DNA of 64,000 nucleotides from Symbiodinium natans (lineage: Eukaryota > Sar > Dinophyceae > Suessiales > Symbiodiniaceae). Under the pieces are notes generated by a model that saw only the letters and a program-made list of their open reading frames with translations, ran no database searches and was not told where the DNA came from. Within the stretch, counting starts at the first letter, position 1; each line of letters opens with the position of its first letter. This document shows, in pieces, positions 38,254 through 49,839 of this stretch. The stretch covers positions 186,001 through 250,000 of the forward strand of contig CAJNDS010002505.1 in the NCBI GenBank assembly GCA_905221605.1, written 5' to 3'. The position numbers and the translations under genes were made by a program.

Positions 38254-38852
38254 GGGGTCGGCGGCACTGGCGGTAGCCATTAAATCGGGCAGCGCGAGGT
38301 CCCCAAAGGACCGAGCAAATGCGGACCTTTTAGCCCGGGTCGTCCCGGGAATAGCCTTGCTGGCCTCTGGCCTTCTGCGAAGCAGAATTAGGCCGGACGC
38401 CAGTGCCGCCGACCCCCGCGTGCCGCCGGTGAACGGTTTTTTTTTCGTGGTTTTTTGCGTCGCCACGGAGGCCCCCAGAGGGCGCGCATCATGAGCATCA
38501 GCGGGTCCAGCCCGGGACCCCCAGGCGCGCATCAGGAGCATCAGCGGCTCCCGGGGCGGGACCCCGGCGGCGCATCAGGAGCATGATGCCCCCCAAAGGG
38601 CGGGCATAAGCGACGTGTCTAAGCCCGGGGCTACGAAAAAGGGAGTTTAGGGGCCTTATAAAGTGCTTAGAAACGTTAAGGGAGTCTAGGAGCCTCAAAC
38701 GCTTAGAGATTGGGAGTTTAGGGGCCTGAAAATGCTTAGAAACTTAACGCTTAGAGATTTTAAGGGAGTTTAGGGGCCTCAACATGCTTAGAAACTGCTC
38801 GCCCCGGGCTTCTGCGTGCGCTGCCCGCCCATGGGCGCAGCCCCTTAAAATA
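38254..38852. repeat. Dispersed ~0.6 kb repeat, copy 2
   Basis: Second copy of 7166-7776, same orientation. Differences are scattered substitutions plus a small deletion near the internal GGGAGTTTAGGGGCC phrases. It follows the C-tract directly. Confidence 0.85.
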
Positions 38853-38904
38853 CTAGTTGACACGACAACCCTGCACATCTTGGAAATACTTCCGGCATTT
38901 CGCA

Positions 38905-39115
38905 ATAAACCTGAAAGGGGCCCGGAAAGCAGAGAACATGCCCAAATGCATTCTGGGAACATGGCGAAAAGCATTCGGACAGCTCGTCGGGACCCAAAAG
39001 ACTGCACCGCAAAAATACTTTCGCTTGGTGCTGTAGTCTGAGGCTGATTTCGGCAGGAAAGGGGCCCGGAATGAAGAGGAACGTGCCTATTTGCATTCTC
39101 GGAACTTGGCTAAAT
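38905..39115. repeat. Diverged ~75 bp direct duplication
   Basis: GAAAGGGGCCCGGAAAGCAG followed by a TGCATTCTGGGAACATGGC phrase near 38910-38965 recurs as GAAAGGGGCCCGGAATGAAG and TGCATTCTCGGAACTTGGC near 39056-39110. Confidence 0.6.
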
Positions 39116-40658
39116 TCGAGCAGCTGCCGGAGAGCAAGAAAAAGAAAGAACAAAGCGTGAGTGAAGCTGTTGAGGGCTTTGGCTTATCTGCTTCGCGAGC
39201 AGAATGATCATCACCCCCGCATCTCTGTACATCAATACCCGTACAAAATCATTAAGCCGCGCGAATGTGGTTATCGTGGGAACTAGCATCGAATGAATCT
39301 AATGCCTTCCGCAGAGATATTCAGGGTAGCAAGCCTTGCCGCGGCATCCAAGAACACTTCATTTCTGAAGACAAAGTTGAGACAAACGAACCAGCAGTCC
39401 CAGAAAGGCGAAGCGGAGACAACAGGGAGACCAATCGGAGAGAGATGCATCCAACGGCCACAGACAAGCGTCACATCCACAAAGAGACAGACGAACCCAA
39501 CCGAACAGGTTCCGGGGGAGAGAAAAATCTGAAACAAATGAGGTTTTAGGAGTGTCTCAGGGTTCAATGGGCCCAAGAGTCCCAGTCCCACACGCCGTTC
39601 AAAGCATTTTGCCAAAAGGGCAAGTGGGATCCCACACGAGCGTCGCAGCATCCAGGGTATGGGAAACAAGTGGGAGACAAATGAGTAACACCTTTTTAGA
39701 GCAAGTGGGGCGCGAGATCTTTCTTTACACACATCAAGAAACCCCCAGCTCTTGTGGGTCATGACAAGGACTAAAAGAGCCCAATGCGCGAAAGCACAAA
39801 ACACATCAAACACATCAAACACCAAACTCGGTAAAGGCCCCCCGAGGCGCCTTTCGTCGATGCCAGCAGCACTGGGTTCCGGCGCCGGCTCGTCACTCGG
39901 CCTTTGGGTTCTTTTGGGTTCTTTTTGGGTTGGTTGGGGGGTCAACTGTTTGTTTATTTGGGACGGATGTGGATGCATTTTGGGGATGTTTTAGGAGTAT
40001 TCTTTTGGGTCGACATGCAGCCATGGAATTTTGTGCATCGGTATTCTCAGTTTGATGGCTTTAGGGTTAAAGGCAAGAAGGTTTTGGGAGTTAGGTAGAA
40101 GGTTTCGAGAGTGCGAGATGCTATTGCACAGAAGCACATCCTGGACTTAGCATCCTCACTTCCACCATCCAGGGCAAACTGCGACATCCCAATCTCAGAA
40201 CTCAGAGTTTGGTGGTGGTGGTGGTGGTGGTGGTGGTGGTGGTGGTGGACCGGCTCACAGCAGTAGCCGCAGCCATACAACCGCGTCCCTGTTCGTTTCT
40301 CAGAAGGGCTCCGCAGACGTCATCGCCCCACTCCACGAACAGTTCAAGCGGAGGCTTACTAGCGAACTTGCAGCCAAGGTGCGGACTGGGCACAGGAAGG
40401 GATGAGTCGGAATGCATGAGGAAAGAGAGCGGAAAGGGGCGAAAGGGAGGGGGGGGGGGAGAGGAAGGGGGAAGCCCCAATCCTCCAAGGAGGAGAGGGC
40501 GGGTGGGGGGACTAGGGGGGAGAGGAGGGGGGAAGCCCCAATCCTCCAATGAGGAGAGGGCGGGGGAGGGAAGGAAGACAAAAGAAGGAAAAGACACAAA
40601 CCACGCGCTGTTGCTTTGCGAGCAGTGGGAGGAGCCCGCTCCCGGGTGCCCGAACCGA
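39116..40658. other. No supported gene; GGT microsatellite
   Basis: (GGT)n occupies about 40209-40249. A ~62 bp G-rich tandem duplication with GAAGCCCCAATCCTCCAA lies at 40470-40565. The 231-codon minus ORF at 39283-39978 has no recognised motif and atypical composition. A plus-strand phrase RDAIAQKHILDLASSLPPSR near 40110-40170 looks coding but is isolated. Confidence 0.35.
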
Positions 40659-43215
40659 AGGTGAGACACAAGGCCTTCCAAGGTGTGCCTGACGCGCGAC
40701 AAAGGGTGGGGCCGGTGGGGCCAGAGAAGAACGGAGCCAGCGCCACCCCAGCGTAGCTGCAAAATAGAGGCTGCTTGGAGAACGCTGCGAGGAAAGGAGC
40801 GCCAGCAGTCCGGCAGAGCAGGGATCAGCTGGCAGCTGATAGTCCCGGTGCATACAGTGGCCCCTGACACGCAACACTATGTCACGGAAGCGCCAAGAGG
40901 GGGAGCGGCACCACGGGCATGGTTGAGCAGGACGACCAGGCGCGGGAAGGCCTGCGCCCCAGCAAGAGGTAAAGGTAGTGCACGGCGGGCACGGGCAGGG
41001 GGCGACTCAGGCAAGCAAGAACCGCAAACCAAGAGGTTGCAGCAGAAGGCCCAGCCCATTCAAGGGCGGCGAGGGCCGTGTCAGAGCGTCAACCAAGCTG
41101 TGAGTCGGCGGCGGCAAAAGCAAATACGCCGCGCGCTGGGGACAGAGCCCAGTATAGCGAGAACTGGTGCCACGAAGGTAGCTTGGCACGCTGTGGAAAA
41201 AGCAGGAATGGCAACCCTCAAAGCACCCTCAAAGCACCAACCCCTCGGGCCGAGGCGAACGACGCGCAGCGCACAAGAACTGCACGAGAACGGCAGCCTG
41301 CAGGGGAGTCAAAACAACGGAGTCAAGACAAAGGAGGGGCAGGGGAAAGCAAAACAAAAAGGAAGCGCACGAACGAACCCGACAAAGCGGGCCCGGGCAA
41401 CGCCGCCCCGCACGACAGGACCGGGAGGAGGATAGCGGATGGCAAGTGGGGGGAGGTTGGCACGGTAGGCAAACGAAGGCGGAAAGTCAAGAATACAAGG
41501 CACTTGCAGGGGGCTGGAGCAAGGGGCCGGAGACTGGAAACGCCCTGGCGGCAGCTCGCGGCCGGACGAGCACAACGGAACTGGAAACAAGGAGGGTCGA
41601 GCAGGTATGCGCGAGCTGCAACGGTCAGGCCCAACACGGCTGCCAGCCAACCAAGCAGGCGCGCGCCTCAGTGGGACGCGATACAATAAGACACGCGCGG
41701 GCAGACGGGGGGAAAGAGGCGAAGCACTCTGCCACAAGTCGGCGAGCGGGGGGGAACGACAAAATGTGTTGACAAACAGAGCCCAGCACAACGAGAACTG
41801 GCACAAGACGACGACATGTCTAGACAAACAGAGCCCAGCACAAGGAGAACTGGCTCAAGAAAAGCCATGGTACCATGGACACGGCAACCCGCAAAGCATT
41901 TTCTTTAGGGGCAGCCGGGACAAAAGATGCGGCGTGGCCAGCGGTGACGAAAAGGTACCTAGAAGGCTGTGGCTAACGGACACAGGACGACGCGCAGCGT
42001 AAACACAGAAGGTGAGACACAAGGCCTTCCAAGGTGTGCCTGACGCGCGACAAAGGGTGGGGCCGGTGGGGCCAGAGAAGAACGGAGCCAGCGCCACCCC
42101 AGCGTAGCTGCAAAATAGAGGCTGCTTGGAGAACGCTGCGAGGAAAGGAGCGCCAGCAGTCCGGCAGAGCAGGGATCAGCTGGCAGCTGATAGTCCCGGT
42201 GCATACAGTGGCCCCTGACACGCAACACTATGTCACGGAAGCGCCAAGAGGGGGAGCGGCACCACGGGCATGGTTGAGCAGGACGACCAGGCGCGGGAAG
42301 GCCTGCGCCCCAGCAAGAGGTAAAGGTAGGGCACGGCGGGCACGGGCAGGGGGCGACTCAGGCAAGCAAGAACCGCAAACCAAGAGGTTGCAACAGACAA
42401 CGCCGCCCCGCGCGACAGGACCGGGAGGAGGAAGGGGAAGTGAGGCACGAGGCAAACACCACACTGCATACGGCCATGGATAGCGGATGGCAAGCAAGGA
42501 GCCCGGGACTGGCACGGTAGACGACGAGGGCGGAAAGGCAAGCACCACAACCCCACTTGAGAGGGGCTCGCTGCCGGATGAGCAGAATGGAACAGGAAAC
42601 ATGGAGGGTCGAGCACCGGTAAGCGCGAGCTGCAATGGTCAGGCACAACACGCCCGCCAGTCAACCAAGCAGGCGTGCACCTCTGCAGGACGCAAGGGGC
42701 AGTGCCACCCGCGGGCAGACGAGGGGAAAGAGGCGAAGCACCCTGCCACAAGTTGGCGAGGGGGGGAACGACAAAATGTGTTGACAAACAGAGCCCAGCA
42801 CAAAGAGAACTGGCCCAAGATGACAAAATGTGAAGACAAACAAAGCCAGCACAATGAGAACTGGCGCCGGAACGGCAACCCTCAAGGCACCACCCCCCCA
42901 CCCGCACCAAGCACCGCCGGGGCCCACCTACCTGTCGGATCCCCAAAACCCGACACGGAGGACGCGCAGCGCAAAAAACGGCACGAGGGCCAGCAAAAAG
43001 GAGGCACAACCCGGTAGGGTTGCTGGCCAGGGGCAGCCAGGACAAGAGATGCGGCGTGGCCAGCAGTCATGAAAAGGAACCGATAGAGGTGCTGCGGGGA
43101 TGAACTCCCCCACCCACCCAAACCCTCACCAAGCACCCACACGACCCACAGCCCTAGATGCCCTGACCAAAACTACCCCCTTGGGCCGGGGCGGACAGCG
43201 TGCAGCGTAAACATA
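40659..43215. repeat. 1.2-1.35 kb imperfect tandem duplication
   Basis: Unit 1 runs about 40659-42009 and unit 2 about 42009-43215. The first ~380 bp are almost identical (40659-41040 and 42009-42391). Later parts differ by indels but keep order: GACAGGACCGGGAGGAGGA, then GCGAGCTGCAA, then GATGCGGCGTGGCCAGC, then a GCAGCGTAAACA end. A phrase ACAGAGCCCAGCACAA plus GAGAACTGG recurs five times. Long ORFs on both strands follow from GC- and purine-rich composition. Confidence 0.75.
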
Positions 43216-43364
43216 GAATTGGAGGGGATGGCGCCGGCTCTGGCAGCCTAGCGTGGCCGACAGACAAATCGGCCCACAAAAAGCCTGGAAAGGCCAGACA
43301 GAACGAAGAAGATGAACAGGCGGTGGGCGAAAGATGGAGGAAGAGGTGAAGATGGCACTGTCAC

Positions 43365-43830
43365 TCACGCTGCCGGGGGGAGGGGCGGGGAAAGGGTGCT
43401 CGTCCAAGGCCACGCCTTGTTAGTGCCGCCCCTCGGGGTCCCTAATCCCAAAGGAGTAGCCCACCCCCCCGCAGCTGCAGCGTGACCCGAGGGGGAACTC
43501 AGAGTTTGTATGGATTTTATGCTCTTTGAGGACTCCCCTCTGCGCCCTTCCCCCGAGAGCCCCGGCCCAGTGGCATCACGCGAGGCAATGGCGGCATCTG
43601 TCAGGGCATCCTCGAGTGCTGGCCTGAGCTGTGAGCTTGGACGGCTTGGACGGCTTGGACGGCTCTTCTTGCAAGGCTCAGGGTTTAGAATGGGTTTAGC
43701 ACATCGGGGGCCACTGAGACAGCCACAAAGGCACCTCAGGTGCGCGAGCTGGAGGAGCCACGGGTGCTTCATCAATCCTTGGACAGCTGGTTCCAAGATG
43801 CTTCTAAGTTGTTCACACCTACAAAAGTGG
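43365..43830 (-). CDS. Candidate exons, unknown product
   Basis: After TTTTGTAG, the minus strand reads CEQLRSILEPAVQGLMKHPW then LLQLAHLR with a possible donor AG|GTGCC (about 43740-43830). A downstream frame has SRPSRPSRPS, QLRPALEDALTDAAIASRDA and KSIKSIQTLSSPSG before a stop at 43365. It looks coding. The family is unknown. Confidence 0.3.
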
Positions 43831-44291
43831 AAACAGGCTCAGCCAAGGGAAGCCAAGACACACTGAGGACAGCGGAATGGAGCCCTCCTGCCAAAGCCTG
43901 CGAGGCCACGCTGCTCTCTCACGGCTTCAGGCCCGCCTGATGCGATTCGTTCTTCGATTCAAAACAGCTTAGGGTTTCGTGGGCTTGGGGAAGGCTACTC
44001 TGCTACACCCTTGGTCCGAACATGTCCAACCCGTTCTGAATCCTTCATGCTCTGCCAAGGCGCGGCTGGTCCTCCTGGCGAGAGCTGACTCAGCAATTAA
44101 ACGACATACAGACATACAGTCTCTTTCGGGTGCTCCTCCAGCCATCCAGGTGCAAGCTTGGCCCGCTCGTCCACAGGCCTCAGTTGACTGAGGCACAACG
44201 TTACAAGGCCGGAACTCCTAAGCCCATGTTGACAAGAGCCTACTGCTGCAAAGCCAACCATCTTCTTTTGGAGCTCTTCCAACTCAAGGCT

Positions 44292-44600
44292 TTAATGTAT
44301 CGGCTCTCGAAACTGTCGAAAACGATAAGCCAGCTTCGGCTGGAGACCAAAGAGGTGAGGCCACGGCATCTCCAGAAAGCGCATGCGGGCTTCAAAGACC
44401 AGATCCATGCCCTCAAAGCGCTTCAGCTCGTGCTTGTGCTCCTGTTCCAAGCAGTCCGGCTCAAAGTTGGGTTGGCAAGTTGGCATTCTATCTCTGGAAT
44501 GCGACTTCTCGTTGCAAAATCCTTGATGTAGGCCCCCTCATGGGGTCGCAGCAGGATTTGCTGCATCGGACCAGGGTTGGAAGTGGCTCTTGCCAGTTCT
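44292..44600 (-). CDS. Candidate exons, unknown product
   Basis: The upstream block (about 44510-44580) reads PGPMQQILLRPHEGAYIKDF. The downstream block (about 44345-44460) reads CLEQEHKHELKRFEGMDLVF then EARMRFLEMPWPHL. Acidic-basic alternation and codon choice look coding. The exact splice junction and the family are unknown. Confidence 0.3.
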
Positions 44601-46214
44601 ATTGATCTATCGAGCTACAGTACCAAGGTAAGAGTGCGTTGTGTGAACACCCTGCGGCGAATGCTCATGGCAAGCTTTGTTCGGAATTCTGCTGTGGCCA
44701 TTTGGAACATCCACGGCAAGCATCACCAAGCAAGAAATAAGACCGCGGCATCACTAAGCCACTAAGCTGAGTCAACTGCGCAAACACAAGGCACCGCCCA
44801 TGCTGCAACGGCGCTTGTTTTCCAGAGGGCCCACTTTGGTCCTAAGGCCAGGTTCCACGAGGACTGCCTGCTACTGACACTCACCGACACTGCCTGTCAG
44901 TTCTAAACGTTTCAACTCCTTCCGCTGCACGTGCACGGAGGACCTGGCTCTCGTCCGCCTGCGAAGCTCCTTCTATCATCTTCTGTCACTCCCAAGCTTC
45001 ACTTCAGCTTCTCACCGTCTCAAAGGTCACGTCCTGAGGTCTAGGACAGCGCCAAGTTCGGAAGCACTGTGCTCACCGTGGTTACTGAACCGATCGTGGA
45101 GGCCAAAAAACACTCCTAGAACCTCCACACGACCGAACCATGGATGAGTTGGACCCTTCAACCCTCACGCTCTAAGCCGTAAACCCCCCTAAACGCCCTG
45201 AGCCTGAACCCTACTTGCTAAACCCTCCACGGCCAAGCTTCGCGGGCCAGGGGCTGGCTTCGGCTGGACGGCGCGCCGCCTGGCCGCCTTCCTCTCGCCA
45301 AGGAGGTGGAGTTTGGTGTTGTCGGCTTAGGAATGTTCAGGTCGGATACCGGTTTCCCTTTCCCGGATTCTCTACTTCTGCTATCTGCACGTCCAATGTG
45401 CGGAGCCGCACCCGAATCGTAGGTGTCGGAAGAGGAAAGCCTGTTTCTGCAGATGGAAACAAATCTTGGAAGAGCGAAGCGGTGGGACCCACTCCCAGTA
45501 TCTCCAGGTTGCATGTTCAACAAGTTGCCTGCGATTAACTTGAACAAGCACAGCCGAGCAAAGATGGCCGGAACGGAACTCCAGGAACTCAGACTCAAGC
45601 GATACGTTTCCATACGTTCCATACTTTCCATACTTTCCATTCGCTCCATACGTTCCATACATTCCAGACGTTCCATACGTTTCGTGCAGCCTGCGAAAAA
45701 GCTCCACATGGTCTGGTTGATCTGCCGTGGTCCAACACCTGAAACCCCAAGGAGACCACCAGGGCACATCGCAAGAAAGCGATGGCACCAAAACGAGCCT
45801 CACTCCCAGTCGCCAGTCGCCAGCCACAGAACTAGCCCCGAAGGGCGCGAGCAGAGCAATCCCTCCGTACCCTTCCCACGTAGTGTTGACTCTGCTAAGG
45901 AAACGACGATGATTTAGTTTCGCATCTGCGATCAGAGCAATTTCGGCAAGTCTCGATTTCTTCGGAGTGCAACTCAGCTTGCAACTCAAATTCTAAAGCC
46001 GTCAGTGTCGTGAGCTGTTTGGGGGCATAGCTGCAACGTGAGTCTAGGCCCTGCTGACTTTGCTGCACATTCGGAATTCGTGCCATGACATACCTGTCTC
46101 GCATAATCTAAAGGGAAATCTAAACGTTGGGATGGTTTGCCTGGAGGCCACCTCAACCCCCAACGCTAAATCATCCCAATACCCCAGTATCACAGATGAT
46201 CTCCGCCGCACCTG
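44601..46214. other. No gene seen; 9-bp minisatellite
   Basis: At 45609-45681 there are eight copies of a 9-bp unit CCATACGTT with variants, giving Met-Glu-Arg strings on the minus strand. The remainder has no supportable exon. Confidence 0.4.
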
Positions 46215-46480
46215 GCTTTCTTCTTCAGAGGCCGCGCCATCCGCTTCTGTCGCGGTGGCCTCAATCGCATGCCACAGGAGCTTTGATTTGTGAATTGTGA
46301 TACCCAATACCGCAAGATCCTCAAATGCAAGCACGACTTCTTGCCAGAACGCTTGGATCTCTCCGCTGGCTCCTGGTCATCTGGACTTTTGCTTTGACAC
46401 CTCCTTCGTCTTGGCTCGAGAGAAACCTTCTGAAACCTTCTGAAAACCATCCCCTGGCAGAAGGAATTCATGGAGCACCT
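46215..46480 (-). pseudogene. Protein-like frame with one internal TGA
   Basis: One minus frame reads VQEVLHEFLLPGDGFQKVSE, then GFSRAKTKEVSKQKSR, a TGA, then ASGEIQAFWQEVVLAFEDLA, then VLGITIHKSKLLWHAIEATA and EEESQ before a GCCAG|GTGCGG donor. Both halves look coding and share the frame, so the TGA is either a disabling change or lies in an unrecognised intron. The family is unknown. Confidence 0.3.
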
Positions 46481-47536
46481 CTTGGACACCGCAGCAACTT
46501 TTGCAGCACGTCGGGGCCCTCGTCCTGAGTCAGTTCTTGGTCGTTGCAAAATACATTTACGAGAGACAGTCCCCACAACATTCTCCCTAAAAGAGTTGCA
46601 AAAAACTCCCTAGAAGAGTCCCACATGTCTTCACTGTGCACTTGAGAAAAACTGAGCTCAGCGGCTTGGAACAGAGGCCTTCCCCGTGCGTGAAAGACCA
46701 GTCTCAGGGGCTGCGAGAATAGGTTTCAGGATTTTAAAGCTGTATCATCAACAAGGCAACTAGATCGTGCTCTTACTTCTTTAACCAAAAGCGCCGCAGA
46801 GCCTGTTTTACCCTGCACATCGCTAGCTTCATTGTTATGCAGCTTTGAAACCTTTACCTACACATACTTGCACAGGTGGTGGGCGGGGAGAAAATTGCAC
46901 AAGTAAGACGCCTCCAGAACCAAGTCAACAGTCCCGGGCATGGATTGACACGATTCACCGGCGCATGCCTTGTAAAGTCTGCACATGTTGTTGTCGTTTT
47001 TGCGCTCTGATCTGCTTTGACGTTGACTACGTTGGCCTCAGCCCAAACTCGAATCGCCGCAGCCTTGCACCCCTGAACCTCCGAAGCCCTTACCTCTGCT
47101 CCTTGGCTCAGCGAGGAGGCTGCGGACTCCGTTCCGGCAAAGAGAAACGCTGTCCAAGGGAGACACAGCAAAAGAATCCTTGGCAAGCTGATTGGTTCTG
47201 GCATCATGTGTTAGGCATCGGCTGTTGTCCCTCAGCCACCCATTGACTGCAGTACTCTGCAACTCAAAAAGCGTCAGTGGGAAACGTTAAACTGGTACGG
47301 AATCATGCTGCACTGGCTTTAGTAAAGCTAGGGTCTATAATCAAGACCTAGATCTCCGAAGATCTCCGTTGTACCCACACAATCTGGAACACGGCTCAGT
47401 TTTGAGGACTGGACAGCGAAGGGATTCGACATTGTATTTACTTGTCTTAAACCCCACAAACCTTGCAATCCTAATCACAACCTCACACCCTTGATTGACT
47501 CATTGAGGTCCTGGCAAACCAACCAATACCGCACCT
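46481..47536. other. No gene seen
   Basis: Short ORFs only; no motif, RNA gene or repeat noticed. Confidence 0.2.
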
Positions 47537-47705
47537 TCAAGTCGAGTCAGCTTCAAGCATGGCCGCCTGTCCTGAAGGCACTGAAAATTTTGTAGTTTCC
47601 AGCTTAAGCATAAGGTTCACAACTTTGCGTTTCGCCTTGTCAGCGGCCATCAAGCTGGCGCCAGCAAAGGGGTCATGGGCGCCCCAGCGTCGTTGGGGCA
47701 AAAAG
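47537..47705 (-). CDS. Candidate C-terminal exon, unknown product
   Basis: The minus strand reads FLPQRRWGAHDPFAGASLMA, then ADKAKRKVVNLMLKLETTKF, then SVPSGQAAMLEADST and TGA at 47537-47539. It looks coding, without a recognised family. Confidence 0.3.
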
Positions 47706-49199
47706 ACTTGACGAGAAAGAACACACTCCAATTCTTCTGCACGTGTGGTCACGAAGTCTGCATACCCTTGAACCTTGACATGGGAAAAAATGTTATTCAA
47801 CGTCTGGGTTGTGATGCAAACCAAGCTGGATCCATACATGTCATGTCGTGCCCCAAAGTGACTTTGCGCGCCGGCCTTCTTCATGCCCGATGATATGCTG
47901 ATGTCGTGCTATGCTGTTCTTGGAAAAATTTCCTTCAGCTCAACTCCGGGGTCTACATTGAACAGGTGTCATCCGAAAGCTGGTCGTCTATCGAATGTGA
48001 AATCTAGTCCTCGACCTGACACAATTGGCTGAATTTAGCGACGCGCAGGTTGCTCCGTCCGACAGGGACAGGGTGGTGGACGGGTCGCGACTGTGAGCCG
48101 GATCGTATCCTTCTTTCACTGCTTTATTGCAACCGATTGTATATAATTGCGGACATGCCTCAAAAAATGGTGAATCCTCGCAAGTGATTGACAACAACCG
48201 TACACGTACAGCCAACCAGGGGTGACTGGTGTTTTCGTTATATTTTTGGGCATTGAAGCAAGCTGTCTTCAACAGGGGGTTGGGTGGGGGAAGAGGCAAG
48301 TGGGGCAAGTGGCAGAAGCCCAATTTAACCCTAAATCCACCATGAACCACAAAGTGAGGGGGGGGATACCAGGGGGGGCCCGGTGTCATTATACGTCGTC
48401 TCTTTCGCCACACACTGCCACATCTCCATGTTGTTCCAATCTTCGGTGCTCGCGTCACACTCGGACATTATGCGAATCTTCGTTCAGTCAAATTACTGTC
48501 GTTGATTATTAATACCATACTCTGTCGAAGTGAAAAGGTTATTCTTCCATGTTTGCTTTTTGACATATCGACAAGTTGCATGTGAACATGTCTATACAGA
48601 ACTGAGCCAAAAGGCCTCCTTTCTTTTGTCGGCCTTCTATATCAAGCGTGGCCAGCACACACAAGCAACCTGAAATGGGGCATAGCGATTGATAGTCTGA
48701 AGGCCAGAGCGAAGCAAACATGGTACCATGGAGGATGGTGGCTTGTCTTGCCCTAGTTCCCCGGGCGCCACGCAAGTCACAGAAGAGGACGGCAGTCCCG
48801 CTCATAGTCCCACTCAAAGTGCGGATAAGTCAGGAGGACTACTTGCTGCTCTTTGCTGCACTTCGCAGCTGACTGCTGCTCTTTGCGACCTGGGGCAAGT
48901 CAAATGGGGGTCTAGGGGGCTTTACCCTGAAACCCTAAACTGCATCCTCCAAGCTAAACCAGACCAAATTTGTTCAGAACGGCGCCACGCGCAGAGCTGC
49001 AGACAAACGAGCCGAAGCCCCGCGTTCGCTTGGGTGCGCTGAGTGTGAGGACTGTGTCGGTGTGTGGAACCACAAGAGTGCCCCTCCAATCTTGGTGCCC
49101 GGGCTCCCCAACTGCCGCGCTTCGTCTAGAAAGATTCTCGCAGCTCGCTGGAGGTACTTAAGCACCTGTGGGGTGTAGGTTTGTTGCACCGGGCCTCCC
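47706..49199. other. No gene seen
   Basis: G-runs near 48357-48379 and short ORFs; nothing supportable. Confidence 0.2.
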
Positions 49200-49370
49200 T
49201 CATGCGTTATTGGTGACCCCACGTGAGACCGCCAAGATGCGAACGTCATCAGGATGTAGGACGTGGTGAACGCCATCTATATCCGGCAGCAGGTAGTCCC
49301 AGCCTTCCTGGAAGCCTGGCATGCGCCGGATGGCATCGGTGACTACGGGCGAGGAGGCCGCAGTGGCTTC
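49200..49370 (-). CDS. Candidate C-terminal exon, unknown product
   Basis: After a good CACCTTGCAG acceptor, the minus strand reads EATAASSPVVTDAIRRMPGF, then QEGWDYLLPDIDGVHHVLHP and DDVRILAVSRGVTNNA before TGA at 49200-49202. A further block upstream (GLAGIKIACLAQGNKLARAY, about 49385-49450) may be the preceding exon. The family is unknown. Confidence 0.35.
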   Translation of the reverse strand, partial: EATAASSPVVTDAIRRMPGFQEGWDYLLPDIDGVHHVLHPDDVRILAVSRGVTNNA

Positions 49371-49539
49371 CTGCAAGGTGCATAAGCTCGTGCCAACTTG
49401 TTCCCCTGAGCAAGGCAGGCAATTTTGATGCCCGCAAGGCCTGCAAACACAACTGACGTGCCGCTCCCAGGACACCCTGTCACCATGAGAGCCGACCGGC
49501 GGATGATCAGCGAGCGGAAAGTCGGGTTACCCCCTACCT

Positions 49540-49575
49540 GGGGTTAGGGTTGGGGTTAACCCTAACCCTAACCCC
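49540..49575. repeat. Head-to-head TTAGGG-type palindrome
   Basis: A 36-bp near-perfect inverted repeat. The left arm is GGGGTTAGGGTTGGGGTT and the right arm AACCCTAACCCTAACCCC, differing at one position. The units are hexamers (TTAGGG), unlike the heptamer-type repeats at 6.9-7.2 kb. Confidence 0.8.
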
Positions 49576-49663
49576 AACTCTTCTGCCTTCCCTTACCCTC
49601 ACTCCTTTCTTCAGCTTTTCCATTCTAAACGGGGAAAGGGGTGGGCTGGCAACAACAGGCAAA

Positions 49664-49790
49664 TGGGGGGGGGGGGGCCCAACCCCCCCCCCCCAACCCC
49701 CCCCCCCCAACCCCCCCCCCCAACCCCCCCCCCCCCCCCACCCCCCCCCCCCCCACCCCCCCCCCCAACCCCCCCCCCCCCCCCCCCATG
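49664..49790. repeat. C-tract with A interruptions
   Basis: Long C-runs separated by A or AA, preceded by a 12-G run near 49667. The composition is the same as the 38.0-38.2 kb tract. Confidence 0.9.
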
Positions 49791-49839
49791 ACAGGGGGTA
49801 GGGCCGCCTCGTTTCTTTTTTTTTTTTGCGTAACGAGGG

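Noticed and set aside
37446-38494. Poly-Pro and poly-Gly ORFs on both strands
   Set aside because: Produced by long C-runs, with no conserved start or splice signal.
39283-39978. 231-codon minus ORF
   Set aside because: No motif and unusual composition; neighbouring frames are equally plausible.
40683-43072. Long ORFs of 150-270 codons on both strands
   Set aside because: Opposing frames overlap within a GC-rich duplicated repeat. No motif is recognisable.
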